DNA from: Candidatus Njordarchaeota archaeon
GTDB lineage: Archaea > Asgardarchaeota > Njordarchaeia > Njordarchaeales > Panguiarchaeaceae
DNA: 32,863 nucleotides
Direction: 5' to 3'
Assembly: GCA_029856685.1 (NCBI GenBank)
Contig: JAHKKZ010000008.1
Span: 1-32,863 of the forward strand
Shown: in pieces, positions 8,025 to 16,514 of the stretch
Layout of the letters: the number at the start of each line of letters is the position of its first letter
Position numbering within the stretch: the stretch's first letter is position 1
Notes under the pieces: model-generated
Told to the model about the DNA's origin: nothing
The model's database searches: none
What the model saw: only the letters and a program-made list of their open reading frames with translations
Program-made: the position numbers and the translations under genes

Positions 8025-9441
8025 CATAGAAGTAGTATTTGGCTTCCTTTCCGCACACAACACAGCTCCCTTCTATTTTTTCCCTAGGATTATAGCCTAG
8101 GCCCTCAAGCCCCAGTTTTTCCTCGATAGCAAGTCCACATTGATCTTCCCCACACCAAGGTACCCGTACTATTCCGCCGCCTACATCATTATATTTCTTG
8201 GCTGCGTCCTCTATAGAAGTAGCTGTGATTATATTCGAGTCTAACCATTCTTTTGCTCGTCTGTATAGCTCATCAGAAATCTCTTTGAAGAGCACTTTAA
8301 TGGCTTCCTCAAGCTCATCGTCATTGACAACGATTCGCCTCATAAGGTCTCTCCTCGCTATTGTGACCTTTCCTTCCTTTACTTCCTTTTCACCAATCTC
8401 TATTCTTAATGGGACCCCTCGGAACTCCCACCAGAAATACTTGCTACCAGGCGTCATATCTGGCCTATCATCAAGTTTTACTCGGAAACCTGAGGCTCTT
8501 AGTTTTTCTTCGATTTTCCTGGCTTTGTTCAATATGCTGTCGAACATCGTCTCTGAGGGAATAGGCACTATAACTATCTGTATTGGAGCGACGATGGGTG
8601 GCCAAATAATACCTCGGCTGTCTCCGTGTATCGATAATAGGACTCCAATTACGCGTTCAGACACACCATAGCATGTCTGATAAACGTATTTCCATTTTCC
8701 ATCTTGATCTTGGAATTTTATTTCGAAGGCGCGGGCAAATTTTTGACCTAGATTGATAACGGAGCCTAGCTCGATGGCTTTTCTATCAGGCATAACTGTG
8801 AAGAAATCATAATTGTACTCAGCTCCAGCGAAGGTGTCCCATTTTGGTGTTTTGAGAATTATATAGGGTATTAGCAACGAATCGAAAAATTTGCTATAAA
8901 TCTCTATTGCCTCCTCAATCTGCTTGTTGGCTTCTTCTAATGTCTTATGTACGGTATGTGCCTCATTGAACCTTACAATTTCTCTGACTCTAATTATTGG
9001 CTTTGTCTGCTCAGTCTCATACCTAAACACATTAACTGTTTGGTAAAGTTTGATCGGCAGATCCCTATACGACGTAATCCAAATACTGAACATATAGTAC
9101 ATTACAGTTTCGGACGTTGGTCTGAGCAGAAGCTTCCGATTGAGCTTCTTAGATATTGTTCTCTCAACAACAAAGGTTTCTCCACTGAAGCCCTCCAAAA
9201 AATCTTTTTCTCGTGCGAAAACCTCCTCGGGAACGAGCATAGGGAAATATGCTTCTTCATGTCCATATTCATCCAAAAGCTTTTCCAAGATCTGCATGGT
9301 CAGTTTGAGAGCCTTAAAACCATATGGCTTCCAAACGATCATACCTTTTAGGGGGTATCTCTTATCTATAATATCGGCTTCCTCAATAACGGCGTCATAC
9401 CAAGCACTGAACTCCCTATGTTTGTCTGGAAGCTTACTCAT
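8008..9441 (-). CDS. proS: Prolyl-tRNA synthetase, archaeal/eukaryal type
   Basis: Class II aminoacyl-tRNA synthetase charging tRNA-Pro. Class II motifs are visible: the motif 1 region around YGFKALKLTMQILE, motif 2 (LRPTSETVMYYMF with VFRYETEQTKP) and motif 3 (GVSERVIGVLLSIHGDSRG). The anticodon-binding domain follows. The C-terminal zinc domain, diagnostic of the archaeal/eukaryal form, has cysteines at 430, 435, 460 and 463. The C-terminal aromatic YYFYVGKKY ending is also typical. At 477 aa it has no editing insertion, as expected for this type. ATG 9441 is preceded by GGGTG at about 9449-9453 and a TATA box near 9485-9492. The downstream membrane protein gene overlaps its 3' end. Confidence 0.96.
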   Translation of the reverse strand: MSKLPDKHREFSAWYDAVIEEADIIDKRYPLKGMIVWKPYGFKALKLTMQILEKLLDEYGHEEAYFPMLVPEEVFAREKDFLEGFSGETFVVERTISKKLNRKLLLRPTSETVMYYMFSIWITSYRDLPIKLYQTVNVFRYETEQTKPIIRVREIVRFNEAHTVHKTLEEANKQIEEAIEIYSKFFDSLLIPYIILKTPKWDTFAGAEYNYDFFTVMPDRKAIELGSVINLGQKFARAFEIKFQDQDGKWKYVYQTCYGVSERVIGVLLSIHGDSRGIIWPPIVAPIQIVIVPIPSETMFDSILNKARKIEEKLRASGFRVKLDDRPDMTPGSKYFWWEFRGVPLRIEIGEKEVKEGKVTIARRDLMRRIVVNDDELEEAIKVLFKEISDELYRRAKEWLDSNIITATSIEDAAKKYNDVGGGIVRVPWCGEDQCGLAIEEKLGLEGLGYNPREKIEGSCVVCGKEAKYYFYVGKKY

Positions 9442-9484
9442 CCAATAACACCCGCTAACTACATAATCTAAATTCCCACCTTAA

Positions 9485-9492
9485 TTATAAAG
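9485..9492 (-). promoter_or_regulatory. TATA box for proS
   Basis: TTTATAAT on the minus strand lies about 45 bp before ATG 9441, predicting a leader of about 20 nt that contains the GGGTG ribosome-binding site. Confidence 0.45.
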
Positions 9493-9521
9493 AATGGAGA
9501 GTTCTTGGAGAATAAATTAAG

Positions 9522-11321
9522 CTACTTTTCTAGATATCTATACCTAAGTTTTCTGAAGTATTCCTCTACGCGGTAGTGGAGATACTTCATTATATCTCGA
9601 AATGAAACCTCGCCTATGAGCCCTCCTGTTCTTCGATCGACAACAGGTATCTCAGGTATCTCGTGTGTCAAGATTTTGTATAGAGCTGTAAGAAGTGAGT
9701 TATCTGGATGCACAAACATGAATTTGCATCTCACAATATCATGGATTCTCCTAATGTCCCATTCTTCTGGGGGTATGCTTAGAATATCCTCGAGTGTTAC
9801 TATTCCTATAAAACGTCCCTCAGCATTTACAACTGGAAGTGCTAGCCGATGGGATTTGATGAATATACCTTCAGCTTCCCTAATCGTAGCATCATCTCTG
9901 ATTATTGTCACGTCGGGTGTGGCAATCCTCCCAACCTTGAGACTTTCTAAAAGCCCAGCAATGATCTCTCCCTCATGTATCGGTGATATATATCGTGTGT
10001 CCAACTGTTCATATATTGATTCCTCCCCAGAAATCAAGTATGCAAGTATAGATGCCAAAAAAGCTGCGGGTAGTACGTTGTAATCTCCTGTCATTTCCGC
10101 TACCATAATTATAGATGCCAAAGGAACTTTTGCCGCGGCCGCGAAGAAGCAGCCCATCCCAATCAATATGTAGATTCCTATGGGGCCTATATATTCGATG
10201 AGAGGGGGTGGGAGGATAATATAGAGTATGTATGCGAAGGCCCCGCCCAGGAATCCACCTATTACCAAACTAGGGGCGAATAAGCCCCCAGAGCCTCCGC
10301 TTCCCACAGTGAGAGATGTCGAGATTATCTTTGCGAAGAGTGCTAGGAAAAGCAACTCAACCGTGATTCTTCCCCAAATTGCGAGTTGGATCCAACCGTA
10401 GCCGGTTTCCAAAGCAGGGGGCACGAAAACACCAATAATTCCGACTATAAGTCCTGCCAACGTTGTCTTCAGGAATAGTGGTATTCTCCAACTATTAAAT
10501 TTGTGTTGAGTGCGACGGTATATTCCTATATAGGCCCGAGCTAGAAGCCCTGCAATGATCCCTAAAATTGTAAAGAAAGCTAGTTGGGAAGGATGAAAGC
10601 TATATTGTGGTGTTTCAAATATATTACTCCAACCTAATACTAGGCAATATACTATGTAAGCAACGAAAGTAGAGATAACTGCTGGTACCAGTGCTTCAAC
10701 TTCATAATCACGCTTATAGAGAACCTCTATTCCAAAAATCGAACCTCCAAGAGGCGATTTAAAGATACTCCCGATGCCCGCCGCAAGACCTGCTATACTG
10801 AGAATTTCGCGTTCTCGATCTGAAAGTCTGAATCTCGTAGCTATAAAAGAAGCGATACCCGCACCTATTTGAGAGATAGGTCCCTCTCTACCAGCAGAAC
10901 CACCCGCACCTATAAGTATTGATGAGGTAATCGCTTTAAGGGGAGGAACGCTAGGGCTTATCCTAGCGGATCTATGATGTATAGCTCTGATCGCAGCATC
11001 AGTACCGTCCCCTACAGTTGTAGGTGCTAACTTATATGAGATATAGCCACTTATAAGCCCCCCAAACGCAGGAATAAAGACAAGCAGGAGATCTCGCAGA
11101 AATTCATTTTTAGTGAGAGGCTCAGGATGGATAATGCTTATTGCCTCACCAGCAGGATCTGGCGGGGAATATCCAGCAAGCCCCAAGAAGAGTTCGGTTG
11201 TGATCTTCAAAAGGTAGAAGAATAACACAGAACCTAGCCCTGCTAATATCCCTATCAAGATGGATATCAGTAAGAGTTTTGTTGTGAAAACAAGCCTTGG
11301 AAGCTCTCTCCTATTAGGCAT
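9522..11321 (-). CDS. CLC chloride channel/transporter with CBS pair
   Basis: Membrane CLC protein of 599 aa: a polytopic CLC domain (to about residue 450) followed by two cytosolic CBS domains that may sense adenine nucleotides. Selectivity-filter motifs: GREGP (gating Glu146), GSGGSGGLFAP (GxFxP), and the conserved tyrosine in GEESIYEQL. The first filter motif, GSGIP in CLC-ec1, is GDGTD here. The residue aligned with the proton-pathway Glu203 of CLC-ec1 is Val200 (in FGIEVLY), the residue found in CLC channels. The frame opens at GTG 11330, but ATG 11321 with an AGTGAT site 4 nt upstream is preferred. The gene lies 80 bp downstream of the proS start on the same strand, and its transcript would run into the proS promoter. 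Confidence 0.93.
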   Translation of the reverse strand: MPNRRELPRLVFTTKLLLISILIGILAGLGSVLFFYLLKITTELFLGLAGYSPPDPAGEAISIIHPEPLTKNEFLRDLLLVFIPAFGGLISGYISYKLAPTTVGDGTDAAIRAIHHRSARISPSVPPLKAITSSILIGAGGSAGREGPISQIGAGIASFIATRFRLSDREREILSIAGLAAGIGSIFKSPLGGSIFGIEVLYKRDYEVEALVPAVISTFVAYIVYCLVLGWSNIFETPQYSFHPSQLAFFTILGIIAGLLARAYIGIYRRTQHKFNSWRIPLFLKTTLAGLIVGIIGVFVPPALETGYGWIQLAIWGRITVELLFLALFAKIISTSLTVGSGGSGGLFAPSLVIGGFLGGAFAYILYIILPPPLIEYIGPIGIYILIGMGCFFAAAAKVPLASIIMVAEMTGDYNVLPAAFLASILAYLISGEESIYEQLDTRYISPIHEGEIIAGLLESLKVGRIATPDVTIIRDDATIREAEGIFIKSHRLALPVVNAEGRFIGIVTLEDILSIPPEEWDIRRIHDIVRCKFMFVHPDNSLLTALYKILTHEIPEIPVVDRRTGGLIGEVSFRDIMKYLHYRVEEYFRKLRYRYLEK

Positions 11322-11415
11322 TATAATCACTTTTCTTAGAATTTTCTAAGCAATTAGCTAACGAAAAGCATTAGGATTCGAAGTAGTAGGTTTCTAATTC
11401 ACATTAAGTTAGACG

Positions 11416-11423
11416 TTTATATG
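11416..11423 (+). promoter_or_regulatory. TATA box in the CLC/reverse gyrase spacer
   Basis: TTTATATG has its centre about 27 bp before ATG 11447, the spacing expected if transcription begins at that ATG (leaderless). It could instead drive a long reverse gyrase leader. Confidence 0.4.
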
Positions 11424-11446
11424 CACTACTTAATGGTCTCCAAGAC

Positions 11447-11542
11447 ATGCGGATGCTTCCGAATATGGTTAGATTCTTAAAAATAACACAATTAAATAGC
11501 CTAAGAATTCTTTTATTAAGTATTTATCTTCGGGATGGCTAG
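11447..11542 (+). CDS. Possible 31-aa leaderless microprotein
   Basis: A short frame beginning ATG 11447 and ending TAG 11540-11542. The peptide starts MRMLPNMVRF and has a basic, then hydrophobic second half (LRILLLSIYLRDG), so it could associate with membrane. There is no Shine-Dalgarno, but the TATA box at 11416-11423 sits at leaderless distance. Against it: short length, no recognised family, and a 118-bp gap before the next gene. This is a low-confidence candidate reported because the promoter spacing is good. Confidence 0.22.
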   Translation: MRMLPNMVRFLKITQLNSLRILLLSIYLRDG

Positions 11543-11599
11543 ATTGTCTATGTTGTTTTGTGATGCTTCGTTTCGACAACCTAATAAAAATAGGGCGTA

Positions 11600-11607
11600 T
11601 TTAAATA
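11600..11607 (+). promoter_or_regulatory. TATA box for reverse gyrase
   Basis: TTTAAATA is 53-60 bp before ATG 11660, predicting a leader of about 30 nt. A second TATA-like TTTATATC at about 11619-11626 would give a leader of about 12 nt; both leave the AAGGAT ribosome-binding site at 11651-11656 inside the transcript. Confidence 0.4.
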
Positions 11608-11659
11608 ATGCATAGAGATTTATATCTGAATCTTTCGGGTTTAGTGCTGTAAGGATAGG

Positions 11660-14600
11660 ATGGCGGTCTTTGGGATGCGTAATACATATGTAATTCTTAG
11701 CGACGTGCCGGAAATAATATTTAGGAATTCGTGTCCAAACTGTGGAGGGGAAATCGATAGCAAAAGATTAGCTCTCGGTGTTCCCTGTAAACTTTGTTTG
11801 CCTCTCAGCACAGAGGAAATAGAACAAGCTAAAGAGAAGATGAGTAAGCTTGAGTTTTTAAAATATATAGCATCGAAGATCCGATTGGAGCGGGGAAGAC
11901 GATTTAAGGAATATATTGATCTAGAATTAGAAGCAGAGAAAATGAATGAATTATCGCGGCTGATAAGTGGAAATAAACTTTATGATGCCCAGCTAACTTG
12001 GGCTAAGAGGCTACTTAAAGGAATTAGCTTCTCAATAACCGCGCCTACTGGTCTCGGTAAAACATACTTTGGGATAATAGCGGCAATATACTACGCTATG
12101 AAGGGCAAGAAAACACTTTTTGTTGTTCCAACAGCAGCATTAGTGTCGCATATATTGGGTAGATTCTCTGAGGCATTGAGGAAGATCAAGAATAATAAGA
12201 TAGCAGTTGTGGGTTATCATGCTAGAATGCCTATAGCTAAGAAGCGGAGTTTCATGGAGTGTATCAAGAATGGAAAATTCGACATTGTGGTTATAACATC
12301 TCGTTTTCTCGCAACAAATTTTGATATCCTCAAAAAATATGTTTTTGATCTAATATTTGTTGATGATGTTGACGCATTACTAAAATCGTCAGAGAACATA
12401 GATAGAGTGCTCTATTTGATTGGTTTCAAAAAGAAGCATATCGATAAAGCGCTCAGGTTGGTGAAAAGAAAACAGAACTTTGCAGTTCTCAGAACGGGCT
12501 CAAGGAAAAAACTTCTAGAAGACACAAGAAAATTCAGAGAAGAAATCACTGAATATAAACGGAAGAATAAGATAGGCCAAATCATAGTTTCGTCAGCAAC
12601 GGGAACTACTCGCGGATTAAGGGTAAAGATTCTCCGTGAGCTTCTAGATTTCACTATAGGCTCTGTCCGAGGAGGATTAAGAAATATTATCGATGCTTTC
12701 TATCTGATTAAGCCTGGTGAAAAGAATGTCGTTGTTAATCTTGTTAGAAAGCTTGGAAGAGGAGGCGTTATCTTCCTTGATAGGATCCGCAGAGGGTTTG
12801 TGGATAAACTAATAAAAAGTCTCGAAAAAACTGGTTTTAGGGTTGGGGATGCGACGAAACCAACGAATATAGATAAGCTCATAGAAGCATTCGCTAATGA
12901 GGAACTGGATATACTTATCGGCGCAGCATCGTATTATGGAAAACTAGCTCGAGGTCTGGACATACCACAGATGATAAGATACGCAATTTTTGTTGGTGTT
13001 CCGCATTTCAAATTTCCGCTAGAAATAACAGATAAGACACATCCTTTTAGAGGATACGTTATTCTTAATGAGATCGTTGAGTTTGTCGAAGATAGAAAGA
13101 AGCAGATGGGGATCTTAAGGCTTATCAGCAATTTTAGAAGGAGATTTATGAGACTTAAATTCGCCACAAGACAATTAATCTTAAATTCGATTTTCAATGG
13201 GACACCTCTGCCTACTAAGAAGCTGGAAACAATAAAAGAGCTATGCTTGAATATTCTGAGAACGGCCAAAGAATTACTCTCAGACGAAAAAATTGTGAAT
13301 AGACTCAAGGAAAGTCCATTTGTTGAGGTAAAAGAGATTAAAGGAAGACTATACATATACATCCCAGACGCAAAAACATACATACAAGGATCGGGAAGAA
13401 CTTCTCGTTTGTACCCTGGTGGGATAACAAAAGGACTCGCAGTGATAGTTACGCATAGACAAAAATTGCTAGATGGTCTTCGGCGTAGGGCCAGAATATA
13501 TGCTGATATCTCCGAGTGGTATGATTTCAGAGAGCTGGACATAGATAGTGTTTTAAGGGAGATCGATAGGGATAGAGAAAAACTTAGAAAAATTATTAGC
13601 GGGGAGATCACACCCGAATTCAAGGAGCTTATGCGTTCCGCGTTGGTAGTAGTTGAATCACCTACAAAAGCCAAGACAATAGCGAGGTTTTTTGGAAGAC
13701 CAGCAAGGCGGATTATCAGAAACTTTGTTGTGTATGAAGCATCTACTGGTAAATATATTCTAAATATTATGGCGACGAGAGGACATGTTTTTGATCTGAT
13801 TCTGGAGGATGTTGAGGTCTCAGATATTTCGGCTATGAGAAAATTTTTTGATGTTGACAAGAATCTATATGGTGTCAGAATCATAGGCGCAGATGGCTAC
13901 GTCAAATATGTCCCAGAATACGACATAATGGGGATATGCAAGGATTGCGGTAAAAGATTTACTGGTCTTCGTCGAAGATGTCCGAGGTGCGGAAGTGAGA
14001 ATGTTATACTTCAAAGTGACGTTTTGGAGGCTCTATGCGAAATCGCAAGTGAGGTTAATGAAATCCTAATAGCAACGGATCCTGATGCTGAGGGAGAGAA
14101 GATAGGATTTGATATAGCTCTTGCCCTCGCACCATATGCCGAGAAAATAAGTAGAATAGAGTACCATGCTGTTACCCCATCTGAGTTCAGAAAAGCTCTT
14201 GAAAACCCACGTGGAATAGATCTCAACAGGGTCAAAGCGCAGCTTGTAAGAAGAATTGTTGATAGATGGGTAGGATTCACATTTAGCCATCTACTATGGA
14301 AACTTAAACACATAAAGAAGAAGTTTTTCTCCTACTCGGCAGGTAGAGTACAGACACCTGTCCTCGGCTGGATAATAGAGAGGTTCGACGAATATAAGAA
14401 GAATAAGATAAATGTGTATTTCATACATTTGTCCAACGGATATTTTGTGAGTCTCGAAGAAAATAGCATTCCCAAAGAAGTATGGCAGTCCCTCGTTGGG
14501 AAGAAGGTTAAAGTAAAAATAGTTAAAGCACACGATGAAGTCCTTAATCCGCCACCACCGTATACAACAGCAGATCTCCTAAAAGATATATCTGCTCAGC

Positions 14601-15712
14601 TTAGAATAAGAAGCACAGAAACAATGAGAATTCTTCAGGAGCTTTTCGAATCTGGTCTGATCACATACCACAGAACGGACTCAACAAGAGTGAGCCCAGA
14701 GGGCATAAATGTTGCGAAAGAGTTCATCAGAAACGAGTTTGGAGATATGAGTCTATTCCAACCCAGGGCTTGGGGAGGCCAGGAGGAGGGAGCACATGAA
14801 TGTATACGTCCAACAATGCCGATAACCGCTAATACTCTTATAAGGATGCTACAGACCGAGGAACTAGTGTTACCAATAAGATTCACTAAGAAGCATTTTG
14901 CTGTGTACCAGCAGATATTCAGGAGATTTATTGCTAGTCAAATGAAACCTGCGAAGATCAGAAAGGGGTGTATAGAACTTATCTTTGACAGTAGAATAAA
15001 GCATAGGCTAGAGGGAATACTAGACATCTTGGAACCTGGATTTATGGTGATATATCCATATAATACTCTTCCGAAGTTCGACAATGTGAAAGTAGAGCGT
15101 GTACAGAGCTTGAAAATAAGTAAGGTTCCTCTCTATAATGAAAGTGAGATAATAGACAAAATGCGTGCAGAGGGTATAGGTCGGCCATCAACATATGCGA
15201 TAATCCTCGACATATTGTTCAAAAGAGGCTATATCAAAACGAGTCTGTATAGAAACAAAATTTTCCCTCTGAAGAGAGGCATAATGATCTACACATCACT
15301 AATAAGGAACATTGAGTCCTATGCTAAGAAGCTCGAAAGACAAAATAAGAAACTTGCAGAACGCTTAAGAAGTTTCATCACAGTTGAAGGTACAAGAGAT
15401 CTTGAAAGAGAGATGGATAAGGTCGAAAAAGGCAAGGTAGATTATCAGCGTGTTCTAAAGAAAATCCATGAAGTTCTCTCGATGATTCTTAAGGATCTGA
15501 GCAAATATTACACTAGGGAGCTAATACCAGCTATAGAGAGGATGGTGAATTCATTCAACAATGAAAACAAAAAACAAGGTGCTGGCTCTATATCTAAAAA
15601 TGATGAGCAAGGAAGTGTGTTGAATACTGGCAAAACAGACTCTAGGAAAAAGAAGACTAAAAACTCATCCTCTAGAAGAAGAACTTCAAATAAAAGAAAA
15701 AAGAAATCATAG
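11660..15712 (+). CDS. rgy: Reverse gyrase
   Basis: Hyperthermophile-specific enzyme that introduces positive supercoils; a helicase-like domain fused to a type IA topoisomerase. Order: N-terminal zinc finger (C25, C28, C43, C46); Walker A TGLGKT at 130-135; DDVD at 235-238; SSATGTT (motif III); GKLARGLDIP (motif V); QGSGRTSRL (motif VI); topoisomerase start VVVESPTKAKT near 663-673; second zinc finger (C760, C763, C774, C777); Toprim acidic triad D807, D809, E811; FSYSAGRVQTPV; catalytic Tyr1003 in ITYHRTDS. No intein is seen. At 1350 aa it exceeds many homologues, partly because of a C-terminal tail of about 50 residues that is very rich in Lys, Arg, Ser and Asn. The gene is convergent with the SAM hydrolase gene, with a 6-bp overlap. 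Confidence 0.98.
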   Translation: MAVFGMRNTYVILSDVPEIIFRNSCPNCGGEIDSKRLALGVPCKLCLPLSTEEIEQAKEKMSKLEFLKYIASKIRLERGRRFKEYIDLELEAEKMNELSRLISGNKLYDAQLTWAKRLLKGISFSITAPTGLGKTYFGIIAAIYYAMKGKKTLFVVPTAALVSHILGRFSEALRKIKNNKIAVVGYHARMPIAKKRSFMECIKNGKFDIVVITSRFLATNFDILKKYVFDLIFVDDVDALLKSSENIDRVLYLIGFKKKHIDKALRLVKRKQNFAVLRTGSRKKLLEDTRKFREEITEYKRKNKIGQIIVSSATGTTRGLRVKILRELLDFTIGSVRGGLRNIIDAFYLIKPGEKNVVVNLVRKLGRGGVIFLDRIRRGFVDKLIKSLEKTGFRVGDATKPTNIDKLIEAFANEELDILIGAASYYGKLARGLDIPQMIRYAIFVGVPHFKFPLEITDKTHPFRGYVILNEIVEFVEDRKKQMGILRLISNFRRRFMRLKFATRQLILNSIFNGTPLPTKKLETIKELCLNILRTAKELLSDEKIVNRLKESPFVEVKEIKGRLYIYIPDAKTYIQGSGRTSRLYPGGITKGLAVIVTHRQKLLDGLRRRARIYADISEWYDFRELDIDSVLREIDRDREKLRKIISGEITPEFKELMRSALVVVESPTKAKTIARFFGRPARRIIRNFVVYEASTGKYILNIMATRGHVFDLILEDVEVSDISAMRKFFDVDKNLYGVRIIGADGYVKYVPEYDIMGICKDCGKRFTGLRRRCPRCGSENVILQSDVLEALCEIASEVNEILIATDPDAEGEKIGFDIALALAPYAEKISRIEYHAVTPSEFRKALENPRGIDLNRVKAQLVRRIVDRWVGFTFSHLLWKLKHIKKKFFSYSAGRVQTPVLGWIIERFDEYKKNKINVYFIHLSNGYFVSLEENSIPKEVWQSLVGKKVKVKIVKAHDEVLNPPPPYTTADLLKDISAQLRIRSTETMRILQELFESGLITYHRTDSTRVSPEGINVAKEFIRNEFGDMSLFQPRAWGGQEEGAHECIRPTMPITANTLIRMLQTEELVLPIRFTKKHFAVYQQIFRRFIASQMKPAKIRKGCIELIFDSRIKHRLEGILDILEPGFMVIYPYNTLPKFDNVKVERVQSLKISKVPLYNESEIIDKMRAEGIGRPSTYAIILDILFKRGYIKTSLYRNKIFPLKRGIMIYTSLIRNIESYAKKLERQNKKLAERLRSFITVEGTRDLEREMDKVEKGKVDYQRVLKKIHEVLSMILKDLSKYYTRELIPAIERMVNSFNNENKKQGAGSISKNDEQGSVLNTGKTDSRKKKTKNSSSRRRTSNKRKKKS

Positions 15713-16510
15713 TTTCTTTCTTTTAATAATCACGAGATCGCCAGATTTAACGTTTAATATATCTTTGGCGGACGCCATGTTAGCTGCGAGTTCTAGATAG
15801 CCATGTGATGTCCTCCTAATAATGACGAGTTCCCCTGGAGGAACATCACCAAAAGTATATCCGACCTTTGCTTCCTTCTTTGTTTCCTTGGTTTTCACTA
15901 TAACTTCTGCTCCAATAGGTTCCTTGAACATCTCGGTAGGGATATTAAGAAAAATATTTCCAAAGCTATCTGATGTTATGACTTCCGCCTCATATGTATC
16001 CTCTGTAATTTTCGGCGGCGCTATTCCAACCCTTACTAAGGTCGAAGAATCGACTACAGGGCCAAACATAGTTATTGGAACTCCCCTAGAGATGTATGCT
16101 GAGACTGGAGCAAAAATATCTCTGCCATGAAAAGTAGTGCTTATTTCTGGGAGCATGAACTCTCTGTTCTTAAGCTCAACAGCAACTATAATACCATCAT
16201 CCAAAGCGGCCATCGAAAGACAACCATTGTCGGGGCCGACAAAGAAATAGTTTCTAGTCTTAATTGCTACTCCCCGGCGTGTGGTTCCGACGCCAGGGTC
16301 AACAACACAACAAAAAATAGTTCCTTTGGGGAAATATTTGTAGGATATTTTCAATATGAATGCTGCATGTCTAATATCGAAGCTTGGAAGGTCATGCGCG
16401 AGGTCAACAATTCTGACTACTGGATTTATTCCATAGATCACTCCTTTCATAACTCCTATAAATGGGTCTTGTGTCTTGAAATCGGTTAGGAGTGCTATTA
16501 TGCTGCTCAT
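15707..16510 (-). CDS. SAM hydrolase (DUF62 / SAM hydroxide adenosyltransferase)
   Basis: The family hydrolyses S-adenosylmethionine to adenosine and methionine using water or hydroxide. Family blocks are in order: LLTDFKTQDPFIGVMKG at the N-terminus, VVDPGVGTTRRGVA, FFVGPDNG, STTFHGRDIFAPV, then the C-terminal beta domain with DSFGNIFLNI. The catalytic-site Asp of LTDF and the HGRD motif are retained. At 267 aa the length is normal. ATG 16510 is preceded by GGGGAT just inside the end of the E1-like gene, whose stop lies 4 bp upstream, so the two genes are an operon. The cellular purpose of this activity in archaea is not settled. Confidence 0.92.
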   Translation of the reverse strand: MSSIIALLTDFKTQDPFIGVMKGVIYGINPVVRIVDLAHDLPSFDIRHAAFILKISYKYFPKGTIFCCVVDPGVGTTRRGVAIKTRNYFFVGPDNGCLSMAALDDGIIVAVELKNREFMLPEISTTFHGRDIFAPVSAYISRGVPITMFGPVVDSSTLVRVGIAPPKITEDTYEAEVITSDSFGNIFLNIPTEMFKEPIGAEVIVKTKETKKEAKVGYTFGDVPPGELVIIRRTSHGYLELAANMASAKDILNVKSGDLVIIKRKKL

Positions 16511-16514
16511 ATGT

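Larger units (their letters stand above)
11331..11659 (+). other. Intergenic spacer between divergent CLC and reverse gyrase genes
   Basis: About 330 bp of AT-rich DNA. It holds TATA-like boxes at 11416-11423, 11600-11607 and 11618-11625, a short hairpin (CGGA, TGCT loop, TCCG) near 11450-11462, and a possible 31-codon leaderless ORF at 11447-11542. I see no tRNA, no convincing C/D-box RNA and no remnant of a protein family. Confidence 0.6.

Noticed and set aside
8198-8671. Plus-strand open frame antisense to proS
   Set aside because: Ser/Ile-rich shadow of the proS coding strand, with no family resemblance and no ribosome-binding site.
11560-11630. C/D-box RNA in the reverse gyrase leader (GTGATGC to CTGA)
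   Set aside because: The C box is imperfect, there are no internal D'/C' boxes, and the length of about 70 nt with promoter-like sequence inside fits poorly.
12934-13884. 316-codon minus-strand open frame inside reverse gyrase
   Set aside because: It lies wholly antisense to conserved reverse gyrase motifs. Its Ser/Leu/Ile-rich composition is what a complement of Lys/Arg/Glu codons gives, and there is no start signal.
11660-15712. Intein in the long reverse gyrase
   Set aside because: No intein splice motifs were found and all family motifs follow one another at normal spacing; the extra length is in the C-terminal tail and general loops.
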